From Diphasiastrum complanatum (lineage: Eukaryota; Streptophyta; Lycopodiopsida; Lycopodiales; Lycopodiaceae), in the NCBI GenBank assembly GCA_029204225.1, contig CM055104.1, forward strand, positions 50,449,935 through 50,513,934: a DNA stretch of 64,000 nt. The letters run 5' to 3'. Within the stretch, counting starts at the first letter, position 1. Each line of letters opens with the position of its first letter. Positions 33,901 through 47,800 of this stretch are shown here, piece after piece. Made by a program: the position numbers and the translations under genes. The notes beneath the pieces are model-generated. The model saw only the letters and a program-made list of their open reading frames with translations. It made no database searches and was not told the DNA's origin.

Positions 33901-36900
33901 AACCGTGGACTCGTGAAGAACCCCAGAGAAATCAGTAGGAACATCGGCCATAATGGACTCAAGAGATGGAGATATAGAGACCAATGGAGAAGATACTGCA
34001 CCAACCACTGAACCAGGAGGGCTATCTGAGGTATGTGCAGAAGCAATAGTAGAAATACCACCAAGGTATACGGCCTCAATGTCAATGAAACCAGGAATGA
34101 CCACTGAATACGATATTGTGAATCAAGGCATATAGGCACAAGGCACGTAGCAACAACCTGTAAATCTGGAGCAGCATCAACTTGAGGAAGAGGACCTACG
34201 GATGGTGAAAGTGCAGCAGCAACTGATGTACTCGGAATGGAAATCTGAGGAACAGCTGTTGGAGTAGAAACTGGAGAAACTGCTACTGCACGTTGAACAC
34301 GTAAGAAGGTTGCACAATGAGCCTTCGGCAGGTTGCGAATAAACCGCTTCCCAGTGATTAACTGGAATTCTCCCTGAGAATCAATGCCAACAAGTGAGTG
34401 TGTAACTGCACCATGTACAAATGTCAATGTCTGCTGTGTCAAGTCCAGTGTAACGGCCCCAAGAGATGCAAACTAATCAGCACCAAGGATAAGATCATAA
34501 CGTGCCATAGAAATAATGTAAAGATCTGCCTGTCCAGAAAAATCTCCAATGTGGTATGGCAATTCCTGAAACATTTGAGAACTAGGAAAACAGTGTGAAC
34601 TGGCAACCTCAACTGTAAGAGGCTGTGGAGCAGGAACAGGTGAAGCACGGATTTGATTGGTGATATAACTACTGATAAAAGAATGAGTGCTGCCGGTATC
34701 AACTAAAGCATTATACTCACGACCAGTAATGCGTACACGTAACCGAATGGAGCGAGGACCAGGATGCCCTGTCCAAGTAGCATAGGCAAGCTGAGCATGG
34801 CAAGTAGCAGGAAGTAAATCAGTGGAAGGCTTAGGAGATAGGTCAGGCTCATTAGAAATATGAATGTAGATATCATAATCATCTGGAGCAGTGCCCTCAT
34901 GGTAAAAAACAACAGTAGTAGTAGGAAGGGGTTGATGGCAATCACGGGCAAGATGGTCAGGACTCTGACAATGAAAGCAAAGATGCTTCTGCTGAAGGTC
35001 AACGAACTCTACAGACGTGTAACGTCGGACAAAAGCAGGACGAGGGGTCAGAGGACGAGGAGACAAAGGGACAATGGAAGGAGCCGGAACAGAAGTGGAA
35101 GGTGGAGAGGTGGACGTAGCGGGAAAAGATGAAGGACGGGGTCGGGAGAAGCGAGAAGGAAAGATGTCAGAGTACTTATGCTGTAAAGCGCTGGCAAGAG
35201 ACATAGCCTCAACAAGTGTGGGAGGACGGAAAGAAGTAACATCATAACGTAAGGCACCACGAAGCCCAACAATGTAACGGGAAATAAGCTTAGTGGGCTA
35301 TAGATCTGTGAAAAGATAAGAAAACTCCATAAACTGATCTGTATAGGAAGCAAGATCACTGGTCTGAGTGAGACTACGGAATGTATCACGTTGGCGGTTG
35401 AGCCATTGAGGATCAATCATAGCATGATGGAGGTCACGACGAAAGGTAGGCCAGATATGGAGTCCTTCCCGATCAGGATTAGCTCGATAGACCCGCCACC
35501 ACGTGGCAGCATGGCCATCTAAGTGTAAAGCAGCCAACTGGATCTTTCGAGGATCAGTCTTAGGGTAAATCTAAAAATATGTGTCAAGCTTGGCAAACCA
35601 ATTCTCTAATAAGTTCTCGTCAGAGGAACCGGAATAGGTAGCAAGCTGTACCCTATCATGAAAATCTCAAGCAAAGTGTGGCTTAGGAATTGTAGGACGT
35701 GGAAAGAAACTAGGAGGTGGGTTAGGTGGAAGGAACTGTCCACCACCAAGCTGACTAGCAGAAGATGGAAATCCAAATGGAGGGGGAGTCCCAAATGGAG
35801 GTTTTACTAGGACCATGGGGCTGTAAAGAATCAATCTGTGACTGCATAGTGGCAAAGCTGGTCATAACCGTATCTAGGCGAAGAGTGAGGCCAGAAAGGG
35901 TATCATCCATGCGACGAAACTGATCGGATAGGTTCTCCTGAAAAGTCTCACTCGGGGTAGGTGAATGTGTCATAAAAAGAGAGGGTTAGGCAGCCAGCAA
36001 GCAAAGCTGGAAAATCAGTAGAAAAAAGGTGGAGACAATGCAAAGAGGGGTGGGCTGGGAAAGAGTACAAATAGGTTGAGTTGTGGACAACAAACGGAAA
36101 GTAAAGTAGGATGCAATCCGTCGAAGATGGCAAGGTAGTAGGGCACTGGCCAGCTTCTACCAAATTTGGAAAAACGATGGAAATCTGATGAAAAAATCAA
36201 CGAAAGTGATGGGTTAGTAGGGCACTGGACAGCCTCTAGTAAATCTGAAAAAACGATGGAAATCTGATGAAAAAATCGACGAAAGTGATGGGTTAGTAGG
36301 GCACTGGACAGTCAATCTGAAAAAACGATGGAAATCTGATGAAAAAATCGACGAAAGTGATGGGTTAGTAGGGCGCTGGACAGCCTCTACTAAATCTGAA
36401 AAAGTGGTGCTCAGGAAAGTACTCTGATACCAAGTTACGATTGCAACCACAACTGATCTAGAGCTAAGCTATGAAAGCATCACATAAGCAAGACTTAAGC
36501 CTAGAAAGCAGGGAAGAGAGATTAAGGAGACTAAAGAGAGAGATCAATATCATTAGCTGCGTAACAAATGACACAGATTCCCTACTTATAGCCTAGAGGA
36601 AGCTTCCAGTGGTTAGGGCCCCAACTGGGAGGGATAATAGTGCGCCCTCCAAGAAGGCCCCACTCTCCAGTAATATGTCCAAATGCCCAAATAATGAATA
36701 ATAAGGCCCAAGGCCAACCATATAGTCTAAGTGTCAATAATGAATAAAAAAGGGCCCAAGGCTTGCTTATGCACAAAGTAAAGTAAATGTAAATAGACGT
36801 GGCAAATGTAATGAGCCGAGTCCATAACTATGAGCCGCTTGGTATCATCATCAATGCTCCCCAGTAGATCCTCTGAAATATCCTCATCATTGCCCAGACT

Positions 36901-39900
36901 AGCTGGTGGAGTCTGAAGGGCAACTAATGGATTGGTTGGGATGTCAACTCGGTCGTCGGCCATAATTACAGACAAAGTACAGGACTGCAAAACTTGGAAG
37001 GAAGCGTGACAACAGAAAGGTACAAGAAAATGCGAAAATTATACCAATATACTAGTACAGAGAGACAAACTTTACAAGATATTTGACAGAGAAACGGAAC
37101 AAGGAGAATTACAGCAGTCGTACAGGAAAAGAAAATAACACTTTTTTTTCTGCTCACTAATAGGAAGTAACAACGAAACAGAACGTTACAACTGCAAAAT
37201 GCAACAAAGGGATACAAGTTGAATGAGTTTATGGAGGCAAGTCTGTCTCAGTTCCAATAATTATCGCGATTATGAAGTAGACAGGCCTCGATAGTGGCTA
37301 AAAACCCGATTTTGCAGGGACTTCAGGCTGCCAATATGTTGAAAATCCACAAATTAGGCTGGAAACAGTGCGTTGGGAGCTGAGGTTTGCTGTGAGAAGT
37401 TGCCACAGGTCTGAAATCTGGAAAAAACACTCAGAAAGAATGCGCTGGCCCCTCCTAAAAGCTGGTTATTGACCACCCTTGAAACAGTGTGATGAAGGCC
37501 CCAAAATAGACAAAAAAACAGCCTGTAACAGCGATAGGAAACCTCTATTTTCTGTTTTCAGATGGGCAGCAGGTATAGCTGAGGTAGGTCGCCCTCCAAT
37601 GAAGAGACTTCGTGCCAAATTTCAGGTCAAACGAACAAAAACCAGAAAGTTATGCGACCTCAACTGCAACAGCCCTGAAAACCGTTCAAAAACTATTTTT
37701 TTGTGATATTTCCGCAACCACAGCTCTAAATTGGGTGAAAACAAGCTGGCTGAGGGTGCTCTAATGCTGTCGACCTACTTCCAAAATCTCAGAATGATCT
37801 GACAACAATTTCTCCTCAAAAAAACTGATTTTCTAGGGCTGTTTCGGCTCCAAAATGGTCCAAAAATGCCCTTTTCTGTCTCTACAGCTACCCACATGTG
37901 GATATAGAGATCTAATGCTGAATCTAGGCTGCTCCTACAGTGATTTGCCCATGGAAGAGGATTGGCCACTTTCTCCCTCCAAAATCTCCCAAGAAAAAGC
38001 TGAAAAATACTGTTTTTTGGAACTTTCTCTCTCTAGAACGAGGCTCTGATACCGAATGTTGCACTCCAATCTCCCGGGAGCTCTCAAACCCTGATGGCTG
38101 GTGTGAGGAATGATCCACCCATCCATATGTGCCCTCCTCTTGAGTCTATCTGATTGCTATTTTGGGCCAGGGACACATGGCTGCCATGCAAGGGGTGATC
38201 AGTCCCCATGGTTCCATGAAATCCTGTACCCGCAATCAGTGCGTGACTCTGAGGCACCACCCCAGTGCCCCGTCATGGACCTGTGACACACTGTCACCCA
38301 ACGTACTTGCCAGCTAGCTGCTCGTCCACAGAGGCCTAACGACTAGGGTCCATACGGTCATATCTCCACCTACTGACATCTTGTTAGGAGGTCACACCGA
38401 GTCACGACCTGTGATGCACCGGACCCAACTGGTCCCCTAGTGTCCATCCCAGTTACTGGCCTCGCCAATACCGTGGCCCTCAACGAAGAACTGTCTCCAC
38501 TTCTTCGATTGTCTTCCTGAAGCAACATAGCGATTACTCTAGAAAGAGTTAAATCTGAGTGTGTCGAAATGATTATCACCCAGTTTTCGTATGTAGGTCA
38601 TGATCTTCTTGATCGTCGATAATTGATTCGACAGCTACCATCTACTGCAAGAGATTCTTGAATTGGTTTATGTGATTCTATAACGAATTACCAGTAGACA
38701 TCTTGAGTGAGAAGAATTTCCTTCTGAGATGCAACTTGGAAGTTACGTCCCTCACATCATATAGTGCGCTCAGGATGTCCCATACTTCTTTTGAAGTTTG
38801 AGCTTTAGATACATGTTCGATCTGAGTATCTGATATATTGAGAATGATTAGTGTGAACGCTTTACCATCCTTTAATTTCCATTTGGAGTCAATTGTCTCG
38901 ACTTCAGGCCTCTCTTCGATACCTGTGACAACATCCCAAAACTCCTTGGCGATTAGCATGGTCTTCATCTGAAATTTACACAAATGATAATTTGATCCAT
39001 CTAGCTTGTCGACTGTAAATCCAGCTTTGCTTTGTGAATCCATATGGAAGTTTAATGATAGTTTGATCTGTCGGCGACCTAAGGTTCAAAATGTCTGATA
39101 ATATCAAAACACCTATTCGAATCAATATAAATGCTCAGAATATATTGAATGATTTGATACTAGAATTAGTGCTCTGATACCATGTTGGAAAAAGGAAAGA
39201 AGGCCGACACAACAAAAACTGCATTCGATAGATGCAAATGTCGGGCTCTACAGAATAATCCTTTTTCAATGCATGACTATGCCTATCAAATTCGAACCAT
39301 ATTATCGCGACAAAAGTCACATTTGATTCTACTTGATTCTAATTTTGAAATCATCAAAATCTATGAGATTCATCTCGTAGACAAACATGAACAAAGTAGA
39401 AGTATGGATATGCATAAGTGTTTGATAGATCAAACAAGACTAAAAGGAAAGAAGGACGACACAACAAAAATTGCATTCGATAGATGCAAATGTCGGGCTT
39501 TGCAGAATAATCCTTTTTCAATGCATGGCTACGCCTATCAAATTCAAACCATACTATCGCGACAAAAGTCACATTTGATTCTACTTGATTCTAATTTTGA
39601 AATCATCAAAATCTATGAGATTGATTTTGTAGAAAAACATGAACAGAGAGAAGTATTGATATGCATAAGTGTTTTTCTTGTTCTATATTTTTCCAGTATC
39701 AGATTTTCATACTTAAGTCATTGATAGTTTCGCCTATCACTTAGGCTAATTCTTCCGCATGGATTCCCAAGGGAAAGCCAATCCTCTCATGGACAAGCTT
39801 GATGGAGCCAATTACCATCTGTGGAAATTTAAGATGAAAACTGTACTAATGGCAAAGGAATTGTATGACGTTGTCAGTGCAGAAGGGAAACCGAAGCAGA

Positions 39901-41724
39901 CGACGCAGCAATCGCCAGATGGAAGCTGAAGGATGGAAAGGCTTTCGCACTGATCATTCTCAACATCACGGATACACAGATTGGCCATGTATCCGAGGCT
40001 CAGACATCGAAAGAAGTCTGGGACATCTTGAACACACTATACGAAGTGTGAGATATAGCTTCTAAGCTACATCTCAGGAAGAAATTCTACTCCCTCAAGA
40101 TGACAAATGGTGATTCTCTGCAGAATCACATTAATCAATTCAAGAACCTGCTAAGACAAATGGCCGTGTAGCCTAGGGATGCAAGCTCCATACTTGTCCC
40201 ACCAAGAAACTGGCCTCAAGTGGCCGACTCTATCCTGTGTCACGGCCCTCTGATGTGTGAGGCAGTCTCTTCGGAAAGTCATGAGCTCATCGCTGTAGAC
40301 TTGTTGCTCTGCAACGTCTAGCACGACCACTGGAGGTATGCAAACCACCCATCCTCAAGCTCATGGTCATGAAACTGCTCTGGACCAAATTTCTTCCATA
40401 AAGGATGCAACACATGAGCACATGGGCAACTGCATGTAAAGGCCTATGAAACCAGTTCCATCTGCTCTCCAACTTGGCCTTTATCTCTTGTACCCTGCAA
40501 TTAAAAAAATGAATGTCATCAATTTAGATTGAGAAGGTTCCATCTTCAAACCTGAGACTAGATTTCTAAACCGGAAATGAAAGAAATTAGAATTTAGAAG
40601 GGCCAAGGGGTTATAATATATACCTGGAAAAACTCAACTCGGCGCACTGATCACAACCTATCCATAAACTCGTAGAGAAGGCCCATTGTGGACCCCTCTC
40701 TATCTGTGAGTCGTAGAACAGTGTGGAGTGGCTGCAACCCAACAACAATTGATCTTGCCTCATCCCAAAAGTCCGATCACAAAACAATGGTCTCAAATCT
40801 CCTAGATTGAGACTCAGTCGATCCGCTCCACTTTTAGAAACAACCATCTGTCTGAGGGTGTGGTGTACCTTTAGGTGCCGCTCAAAGACTATTAATATGA
40901 ATGCAAACCTAAACACATTGCACAATTTAAATTCTACAAATTTTGAACAATCATCAAATTTCAAATCTCAATCATCAATGCATCAAAGTTCTGGAATATA
41001 GCATTGAGAATGAGACATCTATCATCAAGAATCAAGATTCAAACTTTAGACCTCGTGGGAGCAAGTCTAAGGATCTCCAAGCAGAGGGATCAACTACATC
41101 TACATGTGGCGTAGATGTGCCGGCCTCTGGCTCTGCCTGATCCTGACTTGAGGTGGATGCATGATGCCTAGCAGCTGATCCTATTACAACAAAAGAGATC
41201 GAAAAACATTTAATCACTACAGTCTACAAGTGACAATCCATCATGCACGTTGCAAAATTCAGAATTTAAAAGCAAAAGTATAAAGAATTAGATAACAAGT
41301 CAAAAGTGTATGTAGTATGGTGCTCACCTGCAGTGATCGTCAGAGGAATAATCTCCTCTCTTTAAATCGCTCCTGGTCTCACAATCATGCTCGATAGCCC
41401 TAGAGGCACCTGTGGCTTCGATCTGATAGTCATGCAAACAAAGGAGATGCGGTCTAATACGCATTGGACCGCATGGGCCCCGTGTAGCTCACTCGACAAT
41501 AATTGCACGTCCGTCATTTTGTGCCCGAGCTATTGTATCTCGAAGCAACTGTGACACGATCCCATATAGGATCCCGATTTCTCACCATGACTCTCAACTC
41601 CTCTCCTAACTCTCAACTCCTAAGCTAACTCCTAACTCTTCTAACTTCTAACACTCCTCTCACCTCTACCTAAGTCTAAACTTTAACACTTCTAACAACT
41701 CTGCTAACTAGAACTAGATTCACA

Positions 41725-41820
<96 letters not shown>

Positions 41821-44800
41821 CACATGCCTCTTTCCTATATTCACACACACACCTCCTATTCTCTCTCCAAGACTCTCCTAACTCCTAGCTCTAGCCTCTC
41901 TCCTTCATCACCTAATAGTAGTAGTGGCTAATACTACTAAACTCCTAAGTTCTAACTTCTCCAAGTTCTCCTAAGTCCTTATCTAATTTGTCTCCTTCAG
42001 AGTGCATTCAACAATGAAGATTAACCTAAGTTCTAACACATTGCACCCTTACCATAATACCACCTCTCTCCTCTCTCCTCTAAGCTATTTCCTCTCTCCT
42101 CTAGGCTCTCTATTCTCTCCTCTCCTTTCTCCTCTCCTCAAGTTTCTACCTCTCTCCTATTCTCTTTCCCTTGAAAGAGGTGCAAAAAAGTGAATCGCGA
42201 ATGAATCAGGCCCTGGCTATTACAAAAAATTTTTCCAATCTTGATTCTTTCCGATTCAAATCGGGACTGTTCGATTCTTTGACGAATCGCGCCTTTTTGG
42301 ACACAGCCGCTTTGTGCGTAGCTTGCATCCTCCAACAACCTCCCTGTGATTCCTCAACCATTTGAAAGATTTCCCATGCAATAGGAGACAAGGAAGTTCC
42401 TAATCAACCTCCACTTAATGTCTCTCCAACCATTAGCAATGTGGAATAGACAAACAGAAAAGTGGACATGCAAATAGGTGGAACTAGTGTATGGTAGTGA
42501 AAAAAATCATGATGCAACTGAGGTGAAGCAATTGGTTTTGCTAGGCACCAGGAAAGAAGCAATGAAATTGTGGAAATCAGTTGAGAATATTCTAAACACA
42601 TTGGGCTTCAAATAAAAAACTACTATGAAAGTAAATACCTGTGACTTCGGAAAAAGTTCCATGCTACTTGCTAACTATTGCCAGAAAAAATTTGCAACAT
42701 CAAACTGCTTGTAGCTCCCTCATTGTGGCACTCCCTCGTTTCCGGCACTGCCACAAAAACATACCACTTCGGGGCTGTCTTGGGTCCCAAACCCTCAAAA
42801 TTTTTACTCTGTTTCGTCCATAACTTTCCACATATGAAAAGTAATGATCAAGTATGGAATGTTCAAGACATGCGTCTTGGATAAAAACCCTTGATGTTGG
42901 TGTGAAAGACATTGTTAGACACATACTGTAGATGTAGAGTCTTTACATATGCATACTAGAAACTTCAAAAACGAAGACGTTAAAATACACAACTGTTTGA
43001 AGGGATCGTTTTGAATTTTGTTATTGTGGCTTGGAACTAAGGTAATGGGCTCCTAGAAGAGTAGCTTTTTTGAGAAATCCTTGTTTGTTCTGGCACTTGA
43101 AATGGTGAAAAGTTGCAATGCAGTGGTGTACGAGTGAGCTATTTTAACAAAAACGTGCTAGTGATTGAGAACCTATATAGAATTTTCTTGGCAATTGGCA
43201 CAACTCGTTTGGTCAAGTATTGTTGTATAGATCTTTTGCTTTCATTGTAGTTGTTAAGAGGCATAGGTGATTGCTTTACATTAAGCTGGATGAGGTTCTA
43301 TTCAACAGGAGTTTGAATGATTGGTCTATTCATGCAGCCACCTCCACCGGTGAATGACACAAATCCGTTCAATGTCTTCAGGCCAAGAGAGAAGGTTCAT
43401 AGACCTCATACTCGACGTGTAAGAAGCTTACCTAATTTTTACTTCAGGATATGTTTAGCAGTGCCATTTGGATATGTTTGACTTGTTTATTTATTATTGA
43501 TATCGACTACAGATGCAGCGGCGGGAAAATGATGCGCAATCATTTGAAAAACTCCGCCAGGTAAGCTTTATTCCATATAAGTAGATGTCAACCCTCTTCT
43601 TTTGTCAGCTATCAAGTTTAGCATCCATGATGGTAGTAGCTTACACCTCATATAGGGTGAAAAAGGAAAGCAATTCATTAGAAATAGCAGAAAGTGGTCT
43701 AAATTATCACTAAAGCATTTGTGATGGATGTGCCCAAATTTGAACAACTCCAAAATAAAGACCGCTTGAGTTAACAAATGCTTTCTGCTCACATAAATGT
43801 TTGAAATCACTTGATGATAACTCTGGCTGATTGGCTGCCAAATGATCATGCAAGTTAAGATGTGCATGCTATGCAAGTAACTGCCACTTAAAATACAAAT
43901 GATGCTTATATTTATAGGAATAACTATAAATTACTTGCTTTTCGACATGGTCCTCCAATGGGCTTGACAAAAGCCTCGAAATATCCGTAAAGTTTTTGGT
44001 TTAGTCTGCGGAGAACAGCAAATAGAACTCTTGGATACACATTCAGAGGAGCAAATGGACCAGTAGGACATCGTTAATCACTATAGACTGAAGTAGATTA
44101 ACATGGAAAATTGGATAGGTCTTTACTGACTGGAGACAAATGAATATGAGAGAAAATCCATGGATAAACTTTGAATTGACCATAATCTCAATGGACAACT
44201 TTGCCATTGGACAAAAACTTTCAATCTAACCCTTCATCTATTTTCTTTGTTTAGCTGCCATGGCTGATCTTATACAGAAATTTCTCATCAAGTTTCATTA
44301 AAGTTTGCAGCATGTATGATGTTACTTGCATGATTTTTTCCTGATTTTCACACAAGCAGGGCTTTTCTACCTCGATATGGCAGCTATTTTCTCTTGTTGC
44401 TCCAGAACATTGCAGAATTGTGAACCCAGCATTATTTCATGTCAACCCATGGCTTCGCCTTTGAAGCGAGCTATGATTTTTTTCCACTTTTATGGTGGAA
44501 AACTAGCTATGCAATTTGCTCTATCAGGCTGCAACTGTGTACTTAAAATCTCAGATATGCTAGGGATGCCCAGTTAAGACCAGAGACCTTGTTAAGCTGT
44601 CTATTGGATCTATAATGTGGGCAGGTGAACATTTATCATACTCAACATGAGAGTCCAATGTGATGTATAAAATCTAGATACGATGATCTCACATTGACAT
44701 TCAGGAGCTTAAGATGCCTTGCTCTTCTTGATGATAGTAACTTGCTTATTGTGGACTTAAAGTAAGATGACTAACTTATAGATGTTGATTTGATAAGCAA

Positions 44801-47800
44801 GAACTTTCCAAAGAAGTGTAGCCTACTGGCAAAAAGCACCCCCTGCCTCCAGCGCCGCCCCCACTTGCCTGTCCACTGACTCCAGCGCTGCCCAAGTTGT
44901 TTTTTTAAACGACTAACATGGAATACAGGATGAACCTTAGTTCCAGTAGGGAGTTCTAGTCTATACGCAGCCCTACCAATCTTGTTAAGAACTTTGAAAG
45001 GATCGCTAAAACGTGGATATAACTTCGGACATTTTCCCGTTCGAAGTGTCTTAGAGTCTTTTGGGATTCTAAGATACACCCAATCACCGATCTCAAATTC
45101 TTGAGGAGCGCGGCTTCGGTTAGCATAGAATTGGATCCTGAGCTGATCTAATGCTTTCCCTAGCCACTTGCAACATTTCCTGCATATCTTGCAAGAAATC
45201 CGCTGCAACTTGCACCTTGAGGCCTTTGAGTTCAATGGAGATAGGGGAACGAGGCTGAAAGCCGTACAAGAGCATAAAAGGACTAAAACTAGTGGCAGAG
45301 TGCTTCATACTATTGTATGCGAACTCAACCATTGGGAGATACTTTTCCCAATTTGATTGTCGCCTGGAAACATATGACACATTCGGTCTGACCATCAGTT
45401 TCTGGGTATCCGTAGACGATAGACTTAAAGTAGTTTCCAGTCTTTCAAAGACTGCCTGCCAGAACTTGCCAGTGAACCTGGAATCACGATCACTAACAAT
45501 ATCGTTCGGCAAACCATACAACCTGAACAACTTTTCAACGAAGAGTTGTGCAAGTTCAAAAGCTTTGACAAAAATTTTTGTTGGAATAAACTGCGCCTAG
45601 CCTCTCAACTACTACCCAAATGGCATTGTGACCCTTCCCAGACTTGGGAAGTGCGACTACAAAATCCATGGAAATACTTTCCCACTTCTTGCTGGGAATT
45701 TCCAACGGATGTAACAGACCAGCTGCTTTGAGTCTTTCTGCTTTATTAACTTGGCACTGTTCACACCTTTGAACATATGCCTCGACATGACCTTTCATTT
45801 TTGGCCAATAAAATTCTCTCTTAACAAGGTCAAGTGTCTTTTGTATACCAGGGTGTCCCGCGCTGGGGCTATCGTGCACTCATGCAGGATTTGGGCCCTA
45901 ATGTCCGCGATATCTGGCACACAAGCTTTTCCTCTACGGAAAAGTAAACCATTCCGGATGGAATAATCATCAAGTATCTTCTCTTTGCGAGATTTCTTGG
46001 AATCCTACTTTCCAAGGTTATTTCTCAAAATAGAGCTTCTTGCCAGGACTTCTTGCCAAATACGACCGAAAAACTCATCGGTCCGACAAAGATGTCGCAG
46101 AGAAAGATACAACTCGGATTGGAACTCAGCAAAGCATAACTGATTAACCTCTCCAATCCGGCTCAAAGCATTAGCGACACAATTCGACGTACCTCGACGG
46201 TACTTAATGTCAAATTCGAACTCCTGAATGAGTTCCGACGAGCGGGCCTTATGACCCCTAAGGTCCGAGGCATCACAGATATACTCAAGAGACTCATGGT
46301 CTGTCATAACCATGAATCTAGATCTGTACAAATAATGTCTCCAGATCTTCAACGCATGGATGACAACAAAAAGTTCCTTCTCATAAGTAGAATATCTACT
46401 TTGAGCTGGGTCCAACTTGTTGCTTTCGAAAGCCACTGGTCTACCATCCTGGTAAAGGACTACACCCACCGCATAGTCTGCTAGGGTCCACTATGTGTAA
46501 GATAGGGGTTGTAGACACTAACATCTTCAAAGCCTCAAAGCTTTGATTAAGTTCATCGGTGCATGTAATAGGTGGACTGATTTTCGAACGCCTTTTCTTC
46601 TTATTACCCTTTTTTGTTTTTCTTTTGGCTTTCTTCACTCCCTTAAGAAAATTCGTTAGAGGCAATGCAATTAAGGCTTAATCTTTAATGAATTTATGGA
46701 AAAACCCCGTGAAGCCCAAAAAAGATTTAACTTCCCTAATGGTTTTCACGATAGGCCAATCACAAACTTTCTCAAGACCTTGATCGGAAACGATATGTCC
46801 CAAATACTTGAGTCTTGTTTGAAAGAACTCACATTTAGACTCCTTAGCATAAAGATTTGCCTGCCTTAGATCATCTAAGACTGTACGCAAATGCGCCTCG
46901 TGCTCTTCAAGAGTCTTATTGTAAATCAGTATGTCATTCAAAAATACCACGAGAAACTTCCCTAGATATGGACGAAGAATATTGTTCATCATTTGTTGGA
47001 AGGTTGCCGGGGCATTAGTTAGACCAAAGGGTAAAACTAAAAATTCGTAGTGGCCATACCTAGAACAAAAACCGGTTTTGGAAACATCCCCCTCGTGGAT
47101 TCTAATTTGATGGTACCCTGACCTAAGGTCCAATTTGGTGAAATACTTGGCACCATTCAATCGGTCCATTAAGTCCATCCGAGGTAAGGGATAATGGTTC
47201 TTAATAGTCATTTTATTAAGCTTTTTATAATCGACACAAAGGCGAATATCGCCGTCTTTCTTCCCGATTAACAAAACAGGAGCTCCCCAAGGGGACTTAC
47301 TGGGCCTAATGTGGCCCTTACGTAACAACTCCTTAAGTTGACTAGCAACTTCATCCTCTTCCTTCGGGCTCATCCTGTAGGGAAAAAGCGATACAGGAGA
47401 GCTGTCGGGAAGAAGATCTATGTAATGGTCTACTCCCCATGAGGGGGGAAGACCCTCAGGCAACTGCTCAGGGATTATATCATTATATTCCTCCCTAAGT
47501 CTTTTAAAGATTTTGCCCTCAGGCGAAGATTCTAAATTAGCATCAGAAAAAGACAATGCTTTAGGGAAAGACAAAACATCAGTATTGAAATTATGAGTAC
47601 TAAAAGCATCCCATGTACAATTCATCTCTCAGATAACATAAATACGAATGATACTCAGAATCCAAAATACATTGATTGGCCTCATGAGCAGTTACAAAAG
47701 GTAGATCAGGCTCATCGCCTTTAAGACAAACCAATGAGTCATTATGCAAGAAAGAGATACTATGAGAAACATAATCTTTCTTTAAGGACTCATTCCTAGC

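Larger units (their letters stand above)
32383..36829 (-). mobile_element. Ty3/gypsy chromovirus relative without RT-integrase
   Basis: On the minus strand: 397-bp 5' LTR (36433-36829), primer-binding site (36421-36432), leader with tandem repeats, gag (35973-34800), protease, then unrelated sequence (32650-34150), then only the C-terminal chromodomain (32383-32640). The parts match 51513-57657 closely. The reverse transcriptase, RNase H and most of integrase are missing, and no left LTR is seen. It cannot replicate alone. Confidence 0.85.
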
